DNA from: Kuafuiihalomonas sp050331295
GTDB lineage: Bacteria; Myxococcota; Kuafuiibacteriia; Kuafuiibacteriales; Kuafuiibacteriaceae
DNA: 64,000 bases
NCBI GenBank assembly: GCA_050331295.1
Contig: JBHJGZ010000004.1
Location: 434,001-498,000, forward strand
Direction of reading: 5' to 3'
Positions 1-8,854 of this stretch are shown here, piece after piece (the first letter of the stretch is position 1; each line of letters begins with the position of its first letter). Made by a program: the position numbers and the translations under genes. The notes under the pieces were generated by a model that worked only from the letters and a program-made list of their open reading frames with translations, made no database searches and was not told the origin of the DNA.

Positions 1-113
1 CGATGAAGATGGAAATGCCGGTGGAGGCCGACGACGACGGGACGGTGCACTCCATCGCAGTGAACGAGGGTCAGCCGGTCTCGGAGGGTGAACTCCTTAT
101 GGTTTTGTCCTGA
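1..113 (+). CDS. Biotin-attachment (biotinyl carrier) domain, C-terminal end only
   Basis: This is the last 36 codons of a gene that begins outside the window. The frame opens with an MKM motif (Lys codon at 6-8) followed by EMPVEA, the classic site where biotin is joined to lysine. The rest (DGTV, then VNEGQPVSEGELLMVLS) is the second half of a biotinyl/lipoyl beta-barrel. It is the carrier part of a carboxylase such as acetyl-CoA, propionyl-CoA or pyruvate carboxylase, and shuttles carboxybiotin between active sites. Which enzyme it belongs to cannot be told from this fragment. An MKM core favours biotin over lipoate. Confidence 0.85.
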   Translation, partial: MKMEMPVEADDDGTVHSIAVNEGQPVSEGELLMVLS

Positions 114-188
114 CGTCCCCCAGTGGGCCGACCGCCGTACCGCCGTTCGACCTGGTGATGCCCCTCGAATCTTTGATATTCCCTGGGC

Positions 189-1304
189 GTGGCCGATCCG
201 ACCAAGCCGCCGCATCTCGTGCTTCGGCCGGACGGTCGGCTGGGCACGCCGGGCGCCCCTGGGGGACTGGATGCGGAGCCAGACAAGGACACGGGCGTTC
301 CGAGCGAAGCATGGTCGGACGGTGCCGACGAGGAAGTCGATGCGGCGTTGGTGGGGCAGATCGACCTTCCGCGCGCGGAGACGACGGCGGCTCCCGTCGA
401 CCCGAGCCTCTACGACCCATTTTCGGACGACCACTCCGGGCTGTTCGCCATTCCTGCCCAGCTTCCAGCTCCGCACCGAATCCCCGAGATCCGTCTTCCC
501 GCGTCCGTGTTGGTCGTGCATGAAGACGCCTCGGTCGGAGCAGGTTGGGCCGCTCGTCTCCGAGAACTCGGCTACGTCGCCCGACATCTTCGACCCCCCG
601 ATGCCGCCAGGTACCGAGGGCCGAGATTCGATGTTTCGCTCATCGATGTCCCTTCTGAACACGGACGGGAAGCCGTGCAGCGCTGCCTGGTGGAGTTGGC
701 CCGACTGGAAGGGGCGTGGGTCGTCGCCGCCCATGCACCCATCCCGAGACCGGCCGGGGTCGAGCACGTCATCGTCAAGCCGTTGCTGTGGGGACCCACG
801 GTGGCGGCTCTTGAGAATGCTCGAGAAGTGGACAGCCTCTCGGGTTCCGGACCAAGCCGAGCGCCGGTCCGAAGGGCCGCTCCGCGGGTGGAGCCGTTTC
901 GTGAAGAAGAGCCGACGGAGCGCTTGGACGCCCCTCGAATTCAGGTGAACCCAACCAACGGCAACGGCTCAGGAGATCGAAAGATGAGCGAACTCGACGT
1001 GCTCGCGGGATCCGCTGCCCAGAACCTGGATGACCACGAGGAGCAGCAGCGTTTCATCCAGGCCTGCATCCGACAAGACGCCCTGCGATTCGCCATTCGC
1101 ACCTACCGGGCTCTTCACGATGCCGCACCCGACGATCCGAGGCCAAAACACTACATGAAAAAGGTGGGAAGCCTGCTCGGCGCCTACTCCGGCCCGATGA
1201 ATCGAGCTCCGAGTGAAGGGATGTCGCCGCGACTGAAAGGTATGCTCGTCGCGGTACTCGGATTGGGCGTGTTCATGCTGCTCATGGCATGGCTGGCGGC
1301 TTGA
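189..1304 (+). CDS. Receiver-like domain protein with C-terminal membrane anchor, function unknown
   Basis: A 371-residue protein with a GTG start. Residues about 104-215 read like a response-regulator receiver: an HED acidic pair after the first strand (VLVVHED), an Asp at the end of the third strand (VSLID) and a Lys-Pro near the end (IVKPLL). A disordered, Pro/Arg-rich linker follows, then a helical region (about 270-340) and a single C-terminal hydrophobic segment (VAVLGLGVFMLLMAWLAA). It would sit in the inner membrane by its tail with the receiver in the cytoplasm. The phosphoacceptor set looks complete, so phosphorylation is possible but not shown. It overlaps the convergent O-antigen ligase gene by 23 bp at the 3' ends. 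No family name is claimed. Confidence 0.7.
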   Translation: MADPTKPPHLVLRPDGRLGTPGAPGGLDAEPDKDTGVPSEAWSDGADEEVDAALVGQIDLPRAETTAAPVDPSLYDPFSDDHSGLFAIPAQLPAPHRIPEIRLPASVLVVHEDASVGAGWAARLRELGYVARHLRPPDAARYRGPRFDVSLIDVPSEHGREAVQRCLVELARLEGAWVVAAHAPIPRPAGVEHVIVKPLLWGPTVAALENAREVDSLSGSGPSRAPVRRAAPRVEPFREEEPTERLDAPRIQVNPTNGNGSGDRKMSELDVLAGSAAQNLDDHEEQQRFIQACIRQDALRFAIRTYRALHDAAPDDPRPKHYMKKVGSLLGAYSGPMNRAPSEGMSPRLKGMLVAVLGLGVFMLLMAWLAA

Positions 1305-3849
1305 GCTCTGTTCCTTCGACTGAAGGACCGAGCGCTTCGAGCTGGTCCAAAGCCGACCGCACCTCACGGTCTCGAGGATCCAGCTGGATCGCCTTCTCCA
1401 GGAAAGACCTCGCTGCGTCCACGCGATCGAGTTCGAGCGCCGCCAAGCCGCACACCTGATGGCCCAGCGCACTGTTCGGTGCCACGTCGAGCACCCACCT
1501 ACAGTTTGTCAGCGCTTCCTCGAACGCTCCTCGCTGAAACTGAAGCTGGGCCAGATTGGCTCGAACGGCACCCAGGTGGGGGCTGTGCTCCAGGGCTCTC
1601 TGCAGGGCCCACTCTGCCTCTTCCAGTCGCCCTTCGCGAAAGTAATTCTGGAAAGCGGTGATGAAGATGTTCTCAGGCGCCCAAGAATGGTGGAGGGCCG
1701 AAAACAGAACGACCTCGGCTTGCTCGGACGTCTTCTCGGCGTAGCTCAGGTATTTTTGCCGTTGCGCCGGATCATCGGTTCGGGCCGCCCGCTCCCGATA
1801 GATGGCGGCGGCGCGGGACAGAAGACTCCCGAGATTCTGGCGATAAAAGCTCTCTCCCGGATTGATTCGTATCGCCTTTTGCGTCTGCTGGATCTTGAAG
1901 GAAAGGGCACTACGCCGGTCAGGTGGCCGTGCACCGAAGGCGTGGTCGGCCGCATAGACGGTCCATGCCCGACTCAGTGTGAGCAAGCACAGGACGGCGA
2001 GGGCCAAGGCAACCGTTTGGGTCAGCGGACGGGGCCAATTCAATATCGGTCCGGTGGACTCAGTTCTTGTGCCCCTCGGCTTCGATTCCAGCGTCAGATT
2101 TCGACGTGGCCCGGGGACGCGAACGTAAAGGTTGGCCGCGGCGGCAAGGAGAAAGAAAAGGAATACTGAGCACGCGATGGAGTCAAAGCCTGCTATCGAA
2201 TAAACAGTGTAGCTGAAGAATGACATGACAATGCCAAATGAAAGCATTCGTTCGTAGATTCCTCGAGAGCTGTCTCGGAATGCCGTAAAGGCTCGTATGA
2301 AGAGCTGAACCAACAGCCAGAGATAAGCTGCAAGCCCGACCAAACCAAGCGAAGCGAGCAGATAAAGATAATTATTGTGCGGGTTGTCGTGATTGGTCAT
2401 GGGATCGAGAGCTTCGAGTCGCTTCGACTTGTGACTCATGAAAGCATATCGATAGGTCTCCACCCCGATGCCGAACGGCCACACTGCGAAGACCCGCCAT
2501 GCGGGTTCGGGTGCGGTTTCGGCCTCGAGCTGTGAAAACGGCAAATCGAGCATGGACGGTTCGACCTTCTGAGCGTAGTCGGCGAAGTCCTTCTTCACCC
2601 GCTGGAGCGTTTCGTGATGGTCCACCAGGACTCGGGGGCTCTCACCCCACAGATACGGCCGAGTTCCCTGACCCTTCCCGAGCCTTTGCTTTTCGAGGCT
2701 GAACGCTTTCGGGATCGAGCGAAAGGTCCTGGCCACCACGCTGTCGGACAGCGCGATGTAGGTCACGAGACCCAGGCTCAGAACGCCGATGGTAGACCAT
2801 GATACCGCCCGGATCAGGTTGCGCTTCTGGCGAAAGAGCTCCGGCAGCAGGACCGCGCCAGCCCCGAGGGCGATCAGGCTCGCCACCCATGCGCCTCGGG
2901 TCCTGGTGTGGAAAAGGCCCAACACGATGCCCACAAAACATGCCGCCAGGGCTCCGATCAGCAGTCCGTCCATCTGTCTTTGCTCCGACGGCCGAGCGAG
3001 CCGAACTCCTTCCGGACCCCAACTTCCGAGCCCCGCACAGGTGGTGACGAAGACGCCAGACGCCAGCAGACACCCCGTGTAGAGCCCCCAAGAAGGGGGC
3101 TGGGAAAAAAGGAGTGGGCTCAGCTGGAGCAGGAAGATGGGGATCGCGCCCAACGCCAGATGGAGCAGACCAATCATCGGAGACGGCTTCGAGGAGCCCT
3201 CCGAGACCGTCGGTCGACTCAAGTGGTACACGACCCCGGCGACCACCAAGAGGGCGCAGACGGGAAAGATGAGCGCGAGGGCGTTGCCGGCGAACGTCGC
3301 GTTGCCCAGCAGGGAATAGACCTTCGTTTTGGGCTCGGAAAAGAAGCCAAATGGGTCATGCCCGATTCCCTGGAGCCGGGCGTAGTGGCCGAGCACGCCG
3401 CCTAGGAAAGTCAAGAAGCCGAAACAGAAGACCGCCCCTCGGACGCCATGCGCGCAGCATGCAGTGGCCAGAAAAAGACCCGCGCACGCGAGGTATCCTT
3501 GAAAGCCAAATTGCCGTTCGTACACACCGTTGAAACTGGTCCAAGGATCGAGAGAAAGGACAGTCGACACACCGACGGTGGCCACCAAAGCGGTGAGGGG
3601 GAGCGCGAAGAGACGAGCCGCATCCCAACGGACTCCGCGAAAGAGCGCCAAAGCGATCCAGCCCAACAACGCGGACGAACCGCCTATCTTGAGTACCGTG
3701 GCCTTCGGGACATCGAAGATCCGATTCACGTCGAGTCGATAGAGGAAGGCCACACCGGCCACCGTCACCAGCACCACCCCGAGTAAGGCGATTTCAAAAC
3801 CGTCGATGGACGAGGACCTGGGCTGGGAACCGCTTCGCTTGCGCGCCAC
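1282..3849 (-). CDS. O-antigen ligase/polymerase family membrane protein with C-terminal TPR repeats
   Basis: About 855 residues if started at the GTG at 3849; an in-frame ATG at 3951 would add 34 residues but overlap the ffh start codon on the other strand. The first two-thirds is a string of about ten or more hydrophobic helices with the Wzy_C/WaaL hallmarks: TRGAWVASL in a loop and DNPHNNYLYLLASLG near the end of the membrane part. The last ~130 residues form TPR-like helical pairs (EGRLEEAEWALQRALEHSP and repeats). Family members join O-antigen or similar glycans in the inner membrane facing the periplasm; the TPR tail suggests a protein partner. No other glycan genes are nearby, so the substrate is unknown. 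Confidence 0.85.
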   Translation of the reverse strand: MARKRSGSQPRSSSIDGFEIALLGVVLVTVAGVAFLYRLDVNRIFDVPKATVLKIGGSSALLGWIALALFRGVRWDAARLFALPLTALVATVGVSTVLSLDPWTSFNGVYERQFGFQGYLACAGLFLATACCAHGVRGAVFCFGFLTFLGGVLGHYARLQGIGHDPFGFFSEPKTKVYSLLGNATFAGNALALIFPVCALLVVAGVVYHLSRPTVSEGSSKPSPMIGLLHLALGAIPIFLLQLSPLLFSQPPSWGLYTGCLLASGVFVTTCAGLGSWGPEGVRLARPSEQRQMDGLLIGALAACFVGIVLGLFHTRTRGAWVASLIALGAGAVLLPELFRQKRNLIRAVSWSTIGVLSLGLVTYIALSDSVVARTFRSIPKAFSLEKQRLGKGQGTRPYLWGESPRVLVDHHETLQRVKKDFADYAQKVEPSMLDLPFSQLEAETAPEPAWRVFAVWPFGIGVETYRYAFMSHKSKRLEALDPMTNHDNPHNNYLYLLASLGLVGLAAYLWLLVQLFIRAFTAFRDSSRGIYERMLSFGIVMSFFSYTVYSIAGFDSIACSVFLFFLLAAAANLYVRVPGPRRNLTLESKPRGTRTESTGPILNWPRPLTQTVALALAVLCLLTLSRAWTVYAADHAFGARPPDRRSALSFKIQQTQKAIRINPGESFYRQNLGSLLSRAAAIYRERAARTDDPAQRQKYLSYAEKTSEQAEVVLFSALHHSWAPENIFITAFQNYFREGRLEEAEWALQRALEHSPHLGAVRANLAQLQFQRGAFEEALTNCRWVLDVAPNSALGHQVCGLAALELDRVDAARSFLEKAIQLDPRDREVRSALDQLEALGPSVEGTELKPPAMP

Positions 3850-3949
3850 TGCGGCCAGGTAAACGCCAGCGTTCAGCTCGTGTAAACGCCGTTTCGGCGC
3901 CTTCGTCGTGGACGATGCCGGTATCAGTTGATATCCGCGCCGCCTTCGC

Positions 3950-5548
3950 ATGCTGGAAACGGTAGCCAGAGGTTTTCGCGCCGCACGGGACCGGCTCCGC
4001 GGAGGGACGGTCGATTCCGGGTCTGTGGGTGCGGCCCTCCGGGACATCCGACTCTCCCTGCTGGAGGCGGACGTCGACCTCGGTGTGGCCAAGAGCTTTC
4101 TCAAGTCGGTCGAGGCTCGAGCCAGCCAGGAGATTCTGCAGAGGGTTTCGCGCTTCGAGCACCGGGGCAAGACCGAGCGAATCACGCCGTATCACCGCTT
4201 CGTAGCCATCTGTCAGGAAGAACTCGAAGTGTTGATGGGAGGTGATGCGAAAGGCATTTCGTTTGCGCCTCTCGGGGTCACCGCCATCATGATGGTCGGG
4301 CTCCAAGGCGCCGGAAAAACGACGACGACCGCCAAGCTGGCGCGACACCTGGTCGAGCGACATCAGAAGAAGGTGCTCTTGGTGGCCGCCGATCTTCAGC
4401 GACCCGCCGCGGTAGAGCAACTCGAGGTGCTGGGTCGGCAGATTGACGTTCCGGTATTCTCCAAGTTGGGAAGTACCCCCTTGGAATTGTGCGGCGAAGC
4501 CCTCGCGAAGGCTGGCAAGACGAAGACAGATGTCGTCCTGTTCGACACCGCAGGGAGGCTTGCGGTCGACCAGCCGTTGATGGAAGAGCTCTCATTCATC
4601 AAGGACCGAACCAAGCCGCAAGAAATCCTGCTGATCGTGGACGCCATGGTGGGCCAGGACGCGGTGAGAACGGCGCAGGCTTTTGACGAAGCTCTCGGCT
4701 TGACGGGTTTTGTGATGACGAAGCTCGACGGTGATGCTCGCGGGGGCGCCGCTCTCTCGATTCGTCACATCACCGGAAAGCCCATCAAGTTCCTGGGAGT
4801 TGGTGAAGACAATCGAGCTCTCGAAGTGTTTCGGCCCGACGGCCTCGCCTCGAGGATTCTCGGCATGGGCGACGTTGTGGGGCTGGTCGAGGAGTTCGAG
4901 CATCACGTCGACCAAGAAAAAGCGGACCAAGATGCGGAACGGATGTTTCGCGGTCAATTCGACATGGCGGATTTCGTCGAACAGATCCGAATGATCGAAA
5001 AGATGGGCTCGCTCGAAGACATTTTCGCCAAGATGCCCATGTTCCAGGACGGCGTCCGTCCGGACCAACGCGAGCTGAAGAAGATTGTTGCAGTTCACGA
5101 CTCCATGACACCGGAAGAGCGGCGCAGACCCGCCTTGGCTCGTCAGCCATCTCGGCTCCGCCGGCTCGGGAAGGGCACTGGTCGGGGTGAAGAAGCGGTT
5201 ACGCAGGTCCTGGTCAAGTTCGATGCGATGCGACGGATGATGATGGCGCTGGGCGACCAGCCATCCTTGCTCTCCAAGATTCCGGGATTCGAGCAAGTCG
5301 CGCAGGTTCGCAAACTTCGAGGCCTCGACCTCGAGTCCCTGTTTGGCGAGGCATTTGCGGAGGCCGCACGAGCGGAAGAGGAAGCGGCTGCGCCCGAGGA
5401 CGACGTTCAGGCCGAGCCGATGCCGACGAAGTCCAAGCGAGAGTACTTTGCGAACTGGTCAAAGCCCGGCTCAGGCGCAAAGCCGAAGAAGAAGGACAAA
5501 AACAAGAAGAGGATGGAACGCCACTCGCGGAAGCGGAACCGCAAATAG
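3950..5548 (+). CDS. ffh: Signal recognition particle protein Ffh (SRP54)
   Basis: 532 residues. It binds SRP RNA and signal sequences of nascent membrane proteins and delivers ribosomes to FtsY by GTP-dependent pairing. The N domain is at about 1-95. The G domain has the P-loop GLQGAGKTT (about 117), DTAGR (about 199) and TKLDGDARGG (about 258). The Met-rich M domain is at about 330-470 and includes FDAMRRMMMALG. The RNA-binding loop reads SRLRRLGKGTG, diverged from the usual SRxxRIAxGSG and preceded by one extra residue. A Lys/Arg-rich tail of about 40 residues extends the C-terminus. The start matches the usual SRP54 N-terminus. It is convergent with the deaminase gene, 5 bp away. Confidence 0.97.
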   Translation: MLETVARGFRAARDRLRGGTVDSGSVGAALRDIRLSLLEADVDLGVAKSFLKSVEARASQEILQRVSRFEHRGKTERITPYHRFVAICQEELEVLMGGDAKGISFAPLGVTAIMMVGLQGAGKTTTTAKLARHLVERHQKKVLLVAADLQRPAAVEQLEVLGRQIDVPVFSKLGSTPLELCGEALAKAGKTKTDVVLFDTAGRLAVDQPLMEELSFIKDRTKPQEILLIVDAMVGQDAVRTAQAFDEALGLTGFVMTKLDGDARGGAALSIRHITGKPIKFLGVGEDNRALEVFRPDGLASRILGMGDVVGLVEEFEHHVDQEKADQDAERMFRGQFDMADFVEQIRMIEKMGSLEDIFAKMPMFQDGVRPDQRELKKIVAVHDSMTPEERRRPALARQPSRLRRLGKGTGRGEEAVTQVLVKFDAMRRMMMALGDQPSLLSKIPGFEQVAQVRKLRGLDLESLFGEAFAEAARAEEEAAAPEDDVQAEPMPTKSKREYFANWSKPGSGAKPKKKDKNKKRMERHSRKRNRK

Positions 5549-5553
5549 AGCAT

Positions 5554-6675
5554 TCAACGACTGCGTAGAAACGTGGCGTCTTCAGCGTTCCGAAAGCATT
5601 GAGCGATTTGCTCCGCGTCCAGGATCCTTGCCGCAAACAGCAGCTCGACTTCACGTCGAAGGTCGGTGGCAAGCATGTAGGTGGCGTCCGTATTGATCGT
5701 GAACTTGACGCCTCGTTCCCAGAAGTTGTGCAGAACGAAGCGCATCTCTTCCAGGTCTTTCACGGCCCGAGTATGAAGATTCGAGGTCGGGCAGATTTCC
5801 AGCGTAACGCCTTCTCCGTTGAGTACCCTCATTGCCTCGTCGCTGTACGCAGCTCGAATACCGTGCCCTATCCGGTCGACTCGAAGATGTCGAACCGCAG
5901 CAATGACCCCTTCTCCTGCCGTGTGTGGTGTCTCGCCGGTATGAACCGTCGTCTTCAGACCAGCGTCGCGGGCGCGGGCAAAGATGTTGGCGAACCGCTG
6001 GACCGATGCCGGGTTGAGTTCGAGATTATGGGCTTCGGTACCGGCCAGGTCGATCCCAATGATCCCTCGGTCGATATACTTGATGGCCTTTTCGACGATG
6101 ATCTCGTTGATGTCGGCGTCGAACTCTCGAGCCAGGCAGAAGATCAGTCCGCCTTGGATGCCGTACTCCAAACAGACCCGGTCTAGTCCCCGAAGAGCAG
6201 CGTGGATGATGTGGTCCAAATCGCGTTCGCCTCGCATGTTTCGCTTCATTGGATTGAAGCGAAGTTCCATCCGAGTGATACGACATCCTCGAAACTCTTT
6301 GGCGAGGATCTCGTAAACGGAGCGTTCGATGGCGGCCGGACTGGATTGAATCTTCTCCGTCCACTCATGCATGATTCTGATGTAGTCTTCCAGAGACTGG
6401 ACCTTCTCCGGATTCGACGTCACCAGGTCGACGAACTCGAAGTAGTCTCGGACCGGGAGCTTGAATCCCTGTTCATGTGCCATCGAGAACAGAACATGCG
6501 GCGCCACGGCGCCGCCGACGTGAAGATGGAGTTCCGTGAGGTCGTTGGGGAGGCCAGGAACCGGAGTTCGCTCCGGTGTGCGCAGGGGTGGAACGATCTC
6601 TTCGGACACGCGCACCCTGTGCCATGGTTCGCTCGTGAATGACAGAGGTGTTCCCGGGCTGACCGGAGACGTCAC
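5554..6675 (-). CDS. Adenosine-deaminase family amidohydrolase with altered active-site residues
   Basis: 373 residues of the ADA TIM-barrel metallohydrolase family. Zinc ligands and catalytic residues seen are H50 and H52 (HLHVGG), H245 and E248 (HTGE), H271 (RIGHG) and D330 (NTDATY). Also present is the family signature EICPTSNLHT. Two positions differ from classical adenosine deaminase: the Asp of HxHLDG is Gly (V53-G54-G55), and the Asp after D330, which in ADA contacts the purine, is Ala331. The metal site is therefore intact while substrate recognition probably differs; adenine, another purine or a modified nucleoside are possible. The first ~40 residues are an extension. It is a single gene facing ffh. 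Confidence 0.88.
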   Translation of the reverse strand: MTSPVSPGTPLSFTSEPWHRVRVSEEIVPPLRTPERTPVPGLPNDLTELHLHVGGAVAPHVLFSMAHEQGFKLPVRDYFEFVDLVTSNPEKVQSLEDYIRIMHEWTEKIQSSPAAIERSVYEILAKEFRGCRITRMELRFNPMKRNMRGERDLDHIIHAALRGLDRVCLEYGIQGGLIFCLAREFDADINEIIVEKAIKYIDRGIIGIDLAGTEAHNLELNPASVQRFANIFARARDAGLKTTVHTGETPHTAGEGVIAAVRHLRVDRIGHGIRAAYSDEAMRVLNGEGVTLEICPTSNLHTRAVKDLEEMRFVLHNFWERGVKFTINTDATYMLATDLRREVELLFAARILDAEQIAQCFRNAEDATFLRSR

Positions 6676-8033
6676 GAAGATGGCTCACGACTGAGAAGCG
6701 ACAATATGATTTTCACCCGTCGCGCGAGGTCGTCCCCGCGTTTGTGTCCGAGCAAGTCGGTGGCTTGAAACAACAGGAAAAAGAGCAACTCACCCAGAGC
6801 CTCCCTCAGGACTTCCGCCGAGAAACCATGATGCAGTGTGCCGGCCAGAATTCGGTCCGCGTCGAGGCGCCCGTCCGCGTCGATCTGGACGAGTTCGAGA
6901 ACCTGCGCGAATCGCTGTCCAGGATCGTTGATGAAGCCCTCGGCGGAGTGAAGCAGAGCATCGTCGCGATGAACCGCCCTGACCTCGTGCACCATCTCCC
7001 GAAAGGCCATGGCATAGACATCGATCACGTCCTTGAAACGGTCGGCGACCACGGGTGGCTGAGGAGATGACCGGGGTGGTTCGATGACCTCGACGAGCTG
7101 AGCTTTGACCATGTGATAGACAAGCCGGGTGACGTCGTATTCCGACCTTCCGGTGTACCGCATCAGCTCCTGTATCGTGGCGGCCCGGGGGAGTTGTCGA
7201 AGAAGAAGGTCCACGTCGGCCGGATCCACGTCCTTGATGATCGGGATCGGCCCGTCCGCCGTTCGCTGAATCAGGGCGCTCGCGGAGCTGATCGACTTCC
7301 GATATAGCCGAAGCTCGTCCAGACGCCGGAGGGCGTCGACCAGCAGTCCTTGAGTCGAGATGTGAATCCGTGACTCGGCGAGTGCTTCCGACTTCGTGCG
7401 AGAAAACGTCCAGAGGCCTTCGTCGGTCCGGAGCATCTGATCGAAGATCTCGGTCAGCTGAGCCTGCACCGCGCTCCAGAGCTCGTGTGGAGCCAAGAAT
7501 CCGCACTCGACGCACGCTCGTCCGATGCGGCGTCCACACCCCTCGCGAAGTGCAGTCTGGAGCTGCTCCCGGGTGATCTTGCCGCGCCGAAGCAAGAACT
7601 CGCCGAGCCTATCTTCTTCGGATGTGGAGCTCGCCCAGACGACGTCGCCCTGATGGAGAAAGATGGACCGCTCGATGCCTCTCGAGCTCACGGTGACGAC
7701 GCCCGATTCGTAGCTCGTGGCCAAGAATCCGACGAAGTCGATGAGAGAGATGCCGTTTCCAGCCAGCGTACCCCCGCAGACGACCTCGCGCTGGAGGTGG
7801 TCGGGCAGGGGAACGGACTGCGCGGCGTTGTCCACAAACAGCGCCCAGCCTCGCCCGGTGGGGAGCAGTTCCGCTCGCGCGAGCCGGCCTCGAAGCAGGT
7901 CCCGCGCCTCTTGGGAAGCGACGCGCATCCGTCCATCCGGCTGCAGTTCCACCCACAATCGGTCCGTGGGCTCGGAGAGTTCCTCCAAGTCATCCGTATC
8001 CTGGCGCACTTCACTGGTTTCTATCGGTCTCAC
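6672..8033 (-). CDS. DUF4388 (PATAN-like) domain protein
   Basis: 453 residues from a GTG start that overlaps the stop of the upstream zinc-ribbon gene (GTGA, 8030-8033), so the two are probably translationally coupled. Residues about 88-190 resemble DUF4388: GTLAGNGISLIDFVGFLATSY, then IFLHQGDVVWASS and LGEFLLRRGKITREQL. In myxobacteria and relatives this domain occurs in signalling and surface-motility proteins. The middle repeats the pattern (GRACVECGFLAPHELWSAVQ). The C-terminal ~150 residues are helical without a recognised catalytic motif. No membrane segment is visible, so it is probably cytoplasmic. Role unknown; an adaptor in a signalling complex is the usual guess for this family. 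Confidence 0.8.
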   Translation of the reverse strand: MRPIETSEVRQDTDDLEELSEPTDRLWVELQPDGRMRVASQEARDLLRGRLARAELLPTGRGWALFVDNAAQSVPLPDHLQREVVCGGTLAGNGISLIDFVGFLATSYESGVVTVSSRGIERSIFLHQGDVVWASSTSEEDRLGEFLLRRGKITREQLQTALREGCGRRIGRACVECGFLAPHELWSAVQAQLTEIFDQMLRTDEGLWTFSRTKSEALAESRIHISTQGLLVDALRRLDELRLYRKSISSASALIQRTADGPIPIIKDVDPADVDLLLRQLPRAATIQELMRYTGRSEYDVTRLVYHMVKAQLVEVIEPPRSSPQPPVVADRFKDVIDVYAMAFREMVHEVRAVHRDDALLHSAEGFINDPGQRFAQVLELVQIDADGRLDADRILAGTLHHGFSAEVLREALGELLFFLLFQATDLLGHKRGDDLARRVKIILSLLSREPSS

Positions 8034-8854
8034 GAACCCTCGCTCTCGGCGAGGATGACACGGACGCCACTTTGACCCAACTCGACCCCCCGAACCGGCG
8101 TTTGCGTTTCGAGGTCGCCAGGCGTGCGAGTGAGCGCATCTCCATCTTGGTCCAGTCGCGCCGTGAGATCGACCGGGCCACGCCATGGACGCCCGGGAAT
8201 CATGACGTCGCCGGCACCGATGGAGAAAGCGAGCGGAAAGGCGTTCGCTTCCAGGCGCTTGACCGCGAGCGGTGGCCCTTGGGCGGGAACGCCGGAAGGT
8301 CGGGCTGTCAAAAAGACAACAGCACTTGCGGGCACGGACACGGTCTCTGGAACCTCGAGTCGACCCGTGATCGGAGCAGCATTCGCCGGGGTGGTCGTGT
8401 CCGCCGAGGCGGTCGGAGGGGGTGGAGGAGGCGCAGAGAACATCGTGCTCTCTTTTGGCTTGCCCTTGTTCATGGCGTAGATCACCACCATCAACACCGC
8501 CAGGAACGCGACGAACGTCAGAACATTGGTCCCGAGCGAGGATGAACGACGCGCGGCTGAAGCAGGTACCGACTGCGGTAAGTCACCTTGCGGGCCTCGG
8601 TCCGCAGGTTCGTCGACCGCCGCAGATTCCAAGGCGGTCACCCAGTCGACACCGGGCCGAGTGCCCACCACGCGCGTTCCGCAGTGAGCACAGAACCTGG
8701 CGTGCTCGGCCAGCTGACTTCCGCATTCTGGGCAGGCATCGGGGGCGATGCGCCGCGAACCGCATCTCGGACAGTATCGAGCATCAGTCGGCAGGGTGTG
8801 CCCGCAAGAGAAGCATTCTTGTTCTTCTCGGGCTGACCCTAGGTTTTCTGCCAT
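8030..8854 (-). CDS. Double zinc-ribbon protein with one transmembrane helix
   Basis: 274 residues. The N-terminus carries two four-Cys zinc ribbons of the DZANK/zinc-ribbon type: C14/C17 with C28/C31, then C41/C44 with C55/C58. A single hydrophobic helix follows (about 108-130, VLTFVAFLAVLMVVIYAMN), then a Pro-rich stretch and a ~120-residue C-terminal domain presumably outside the cytoplasm (from about 150, TGRLEVPETVSVPASAVVFLTARPSG onward in short beta-like segments). The layout resembles membrane proteins whose zinc ribbons act as protein-binding modules. It is the first gene of a two-gene unit with the DUF4388 protein. The 770-bp gene-poor stretch upstream probably holds its promoter. 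Function unknown. Confidence 0.82.
   Translation of the reverse strand: MAENLGSAREEQECFSCGHTLPTDARYCPRCGSRRIAPDACPECGSQLAEHARFCAHCGTRVVGTRPGVDWVTALESAAVDEPADRGPQGDLPQSVPASAARRSSSLGTNVLTFVAFLAVLMVVIYAMNKGKPKESTMFSAPPPPPPTASADTTTPANAAPITGRLEVPETVSVPASAVVFLTARPSGVPAQGPPLAVKRLEANAFPLAFSIGAGDVMIPGRPWRGPVDLTARLDQDGDALTRTPGDLETQTPVRGVELGQSGVRVILAESEGS

Noticed and set aside
3850..4185. Longer N-terminus for the O-antigen ligase gene up to 4185
   Set aside because: That part is antisense to the start of ffh and has no membrane or family character.
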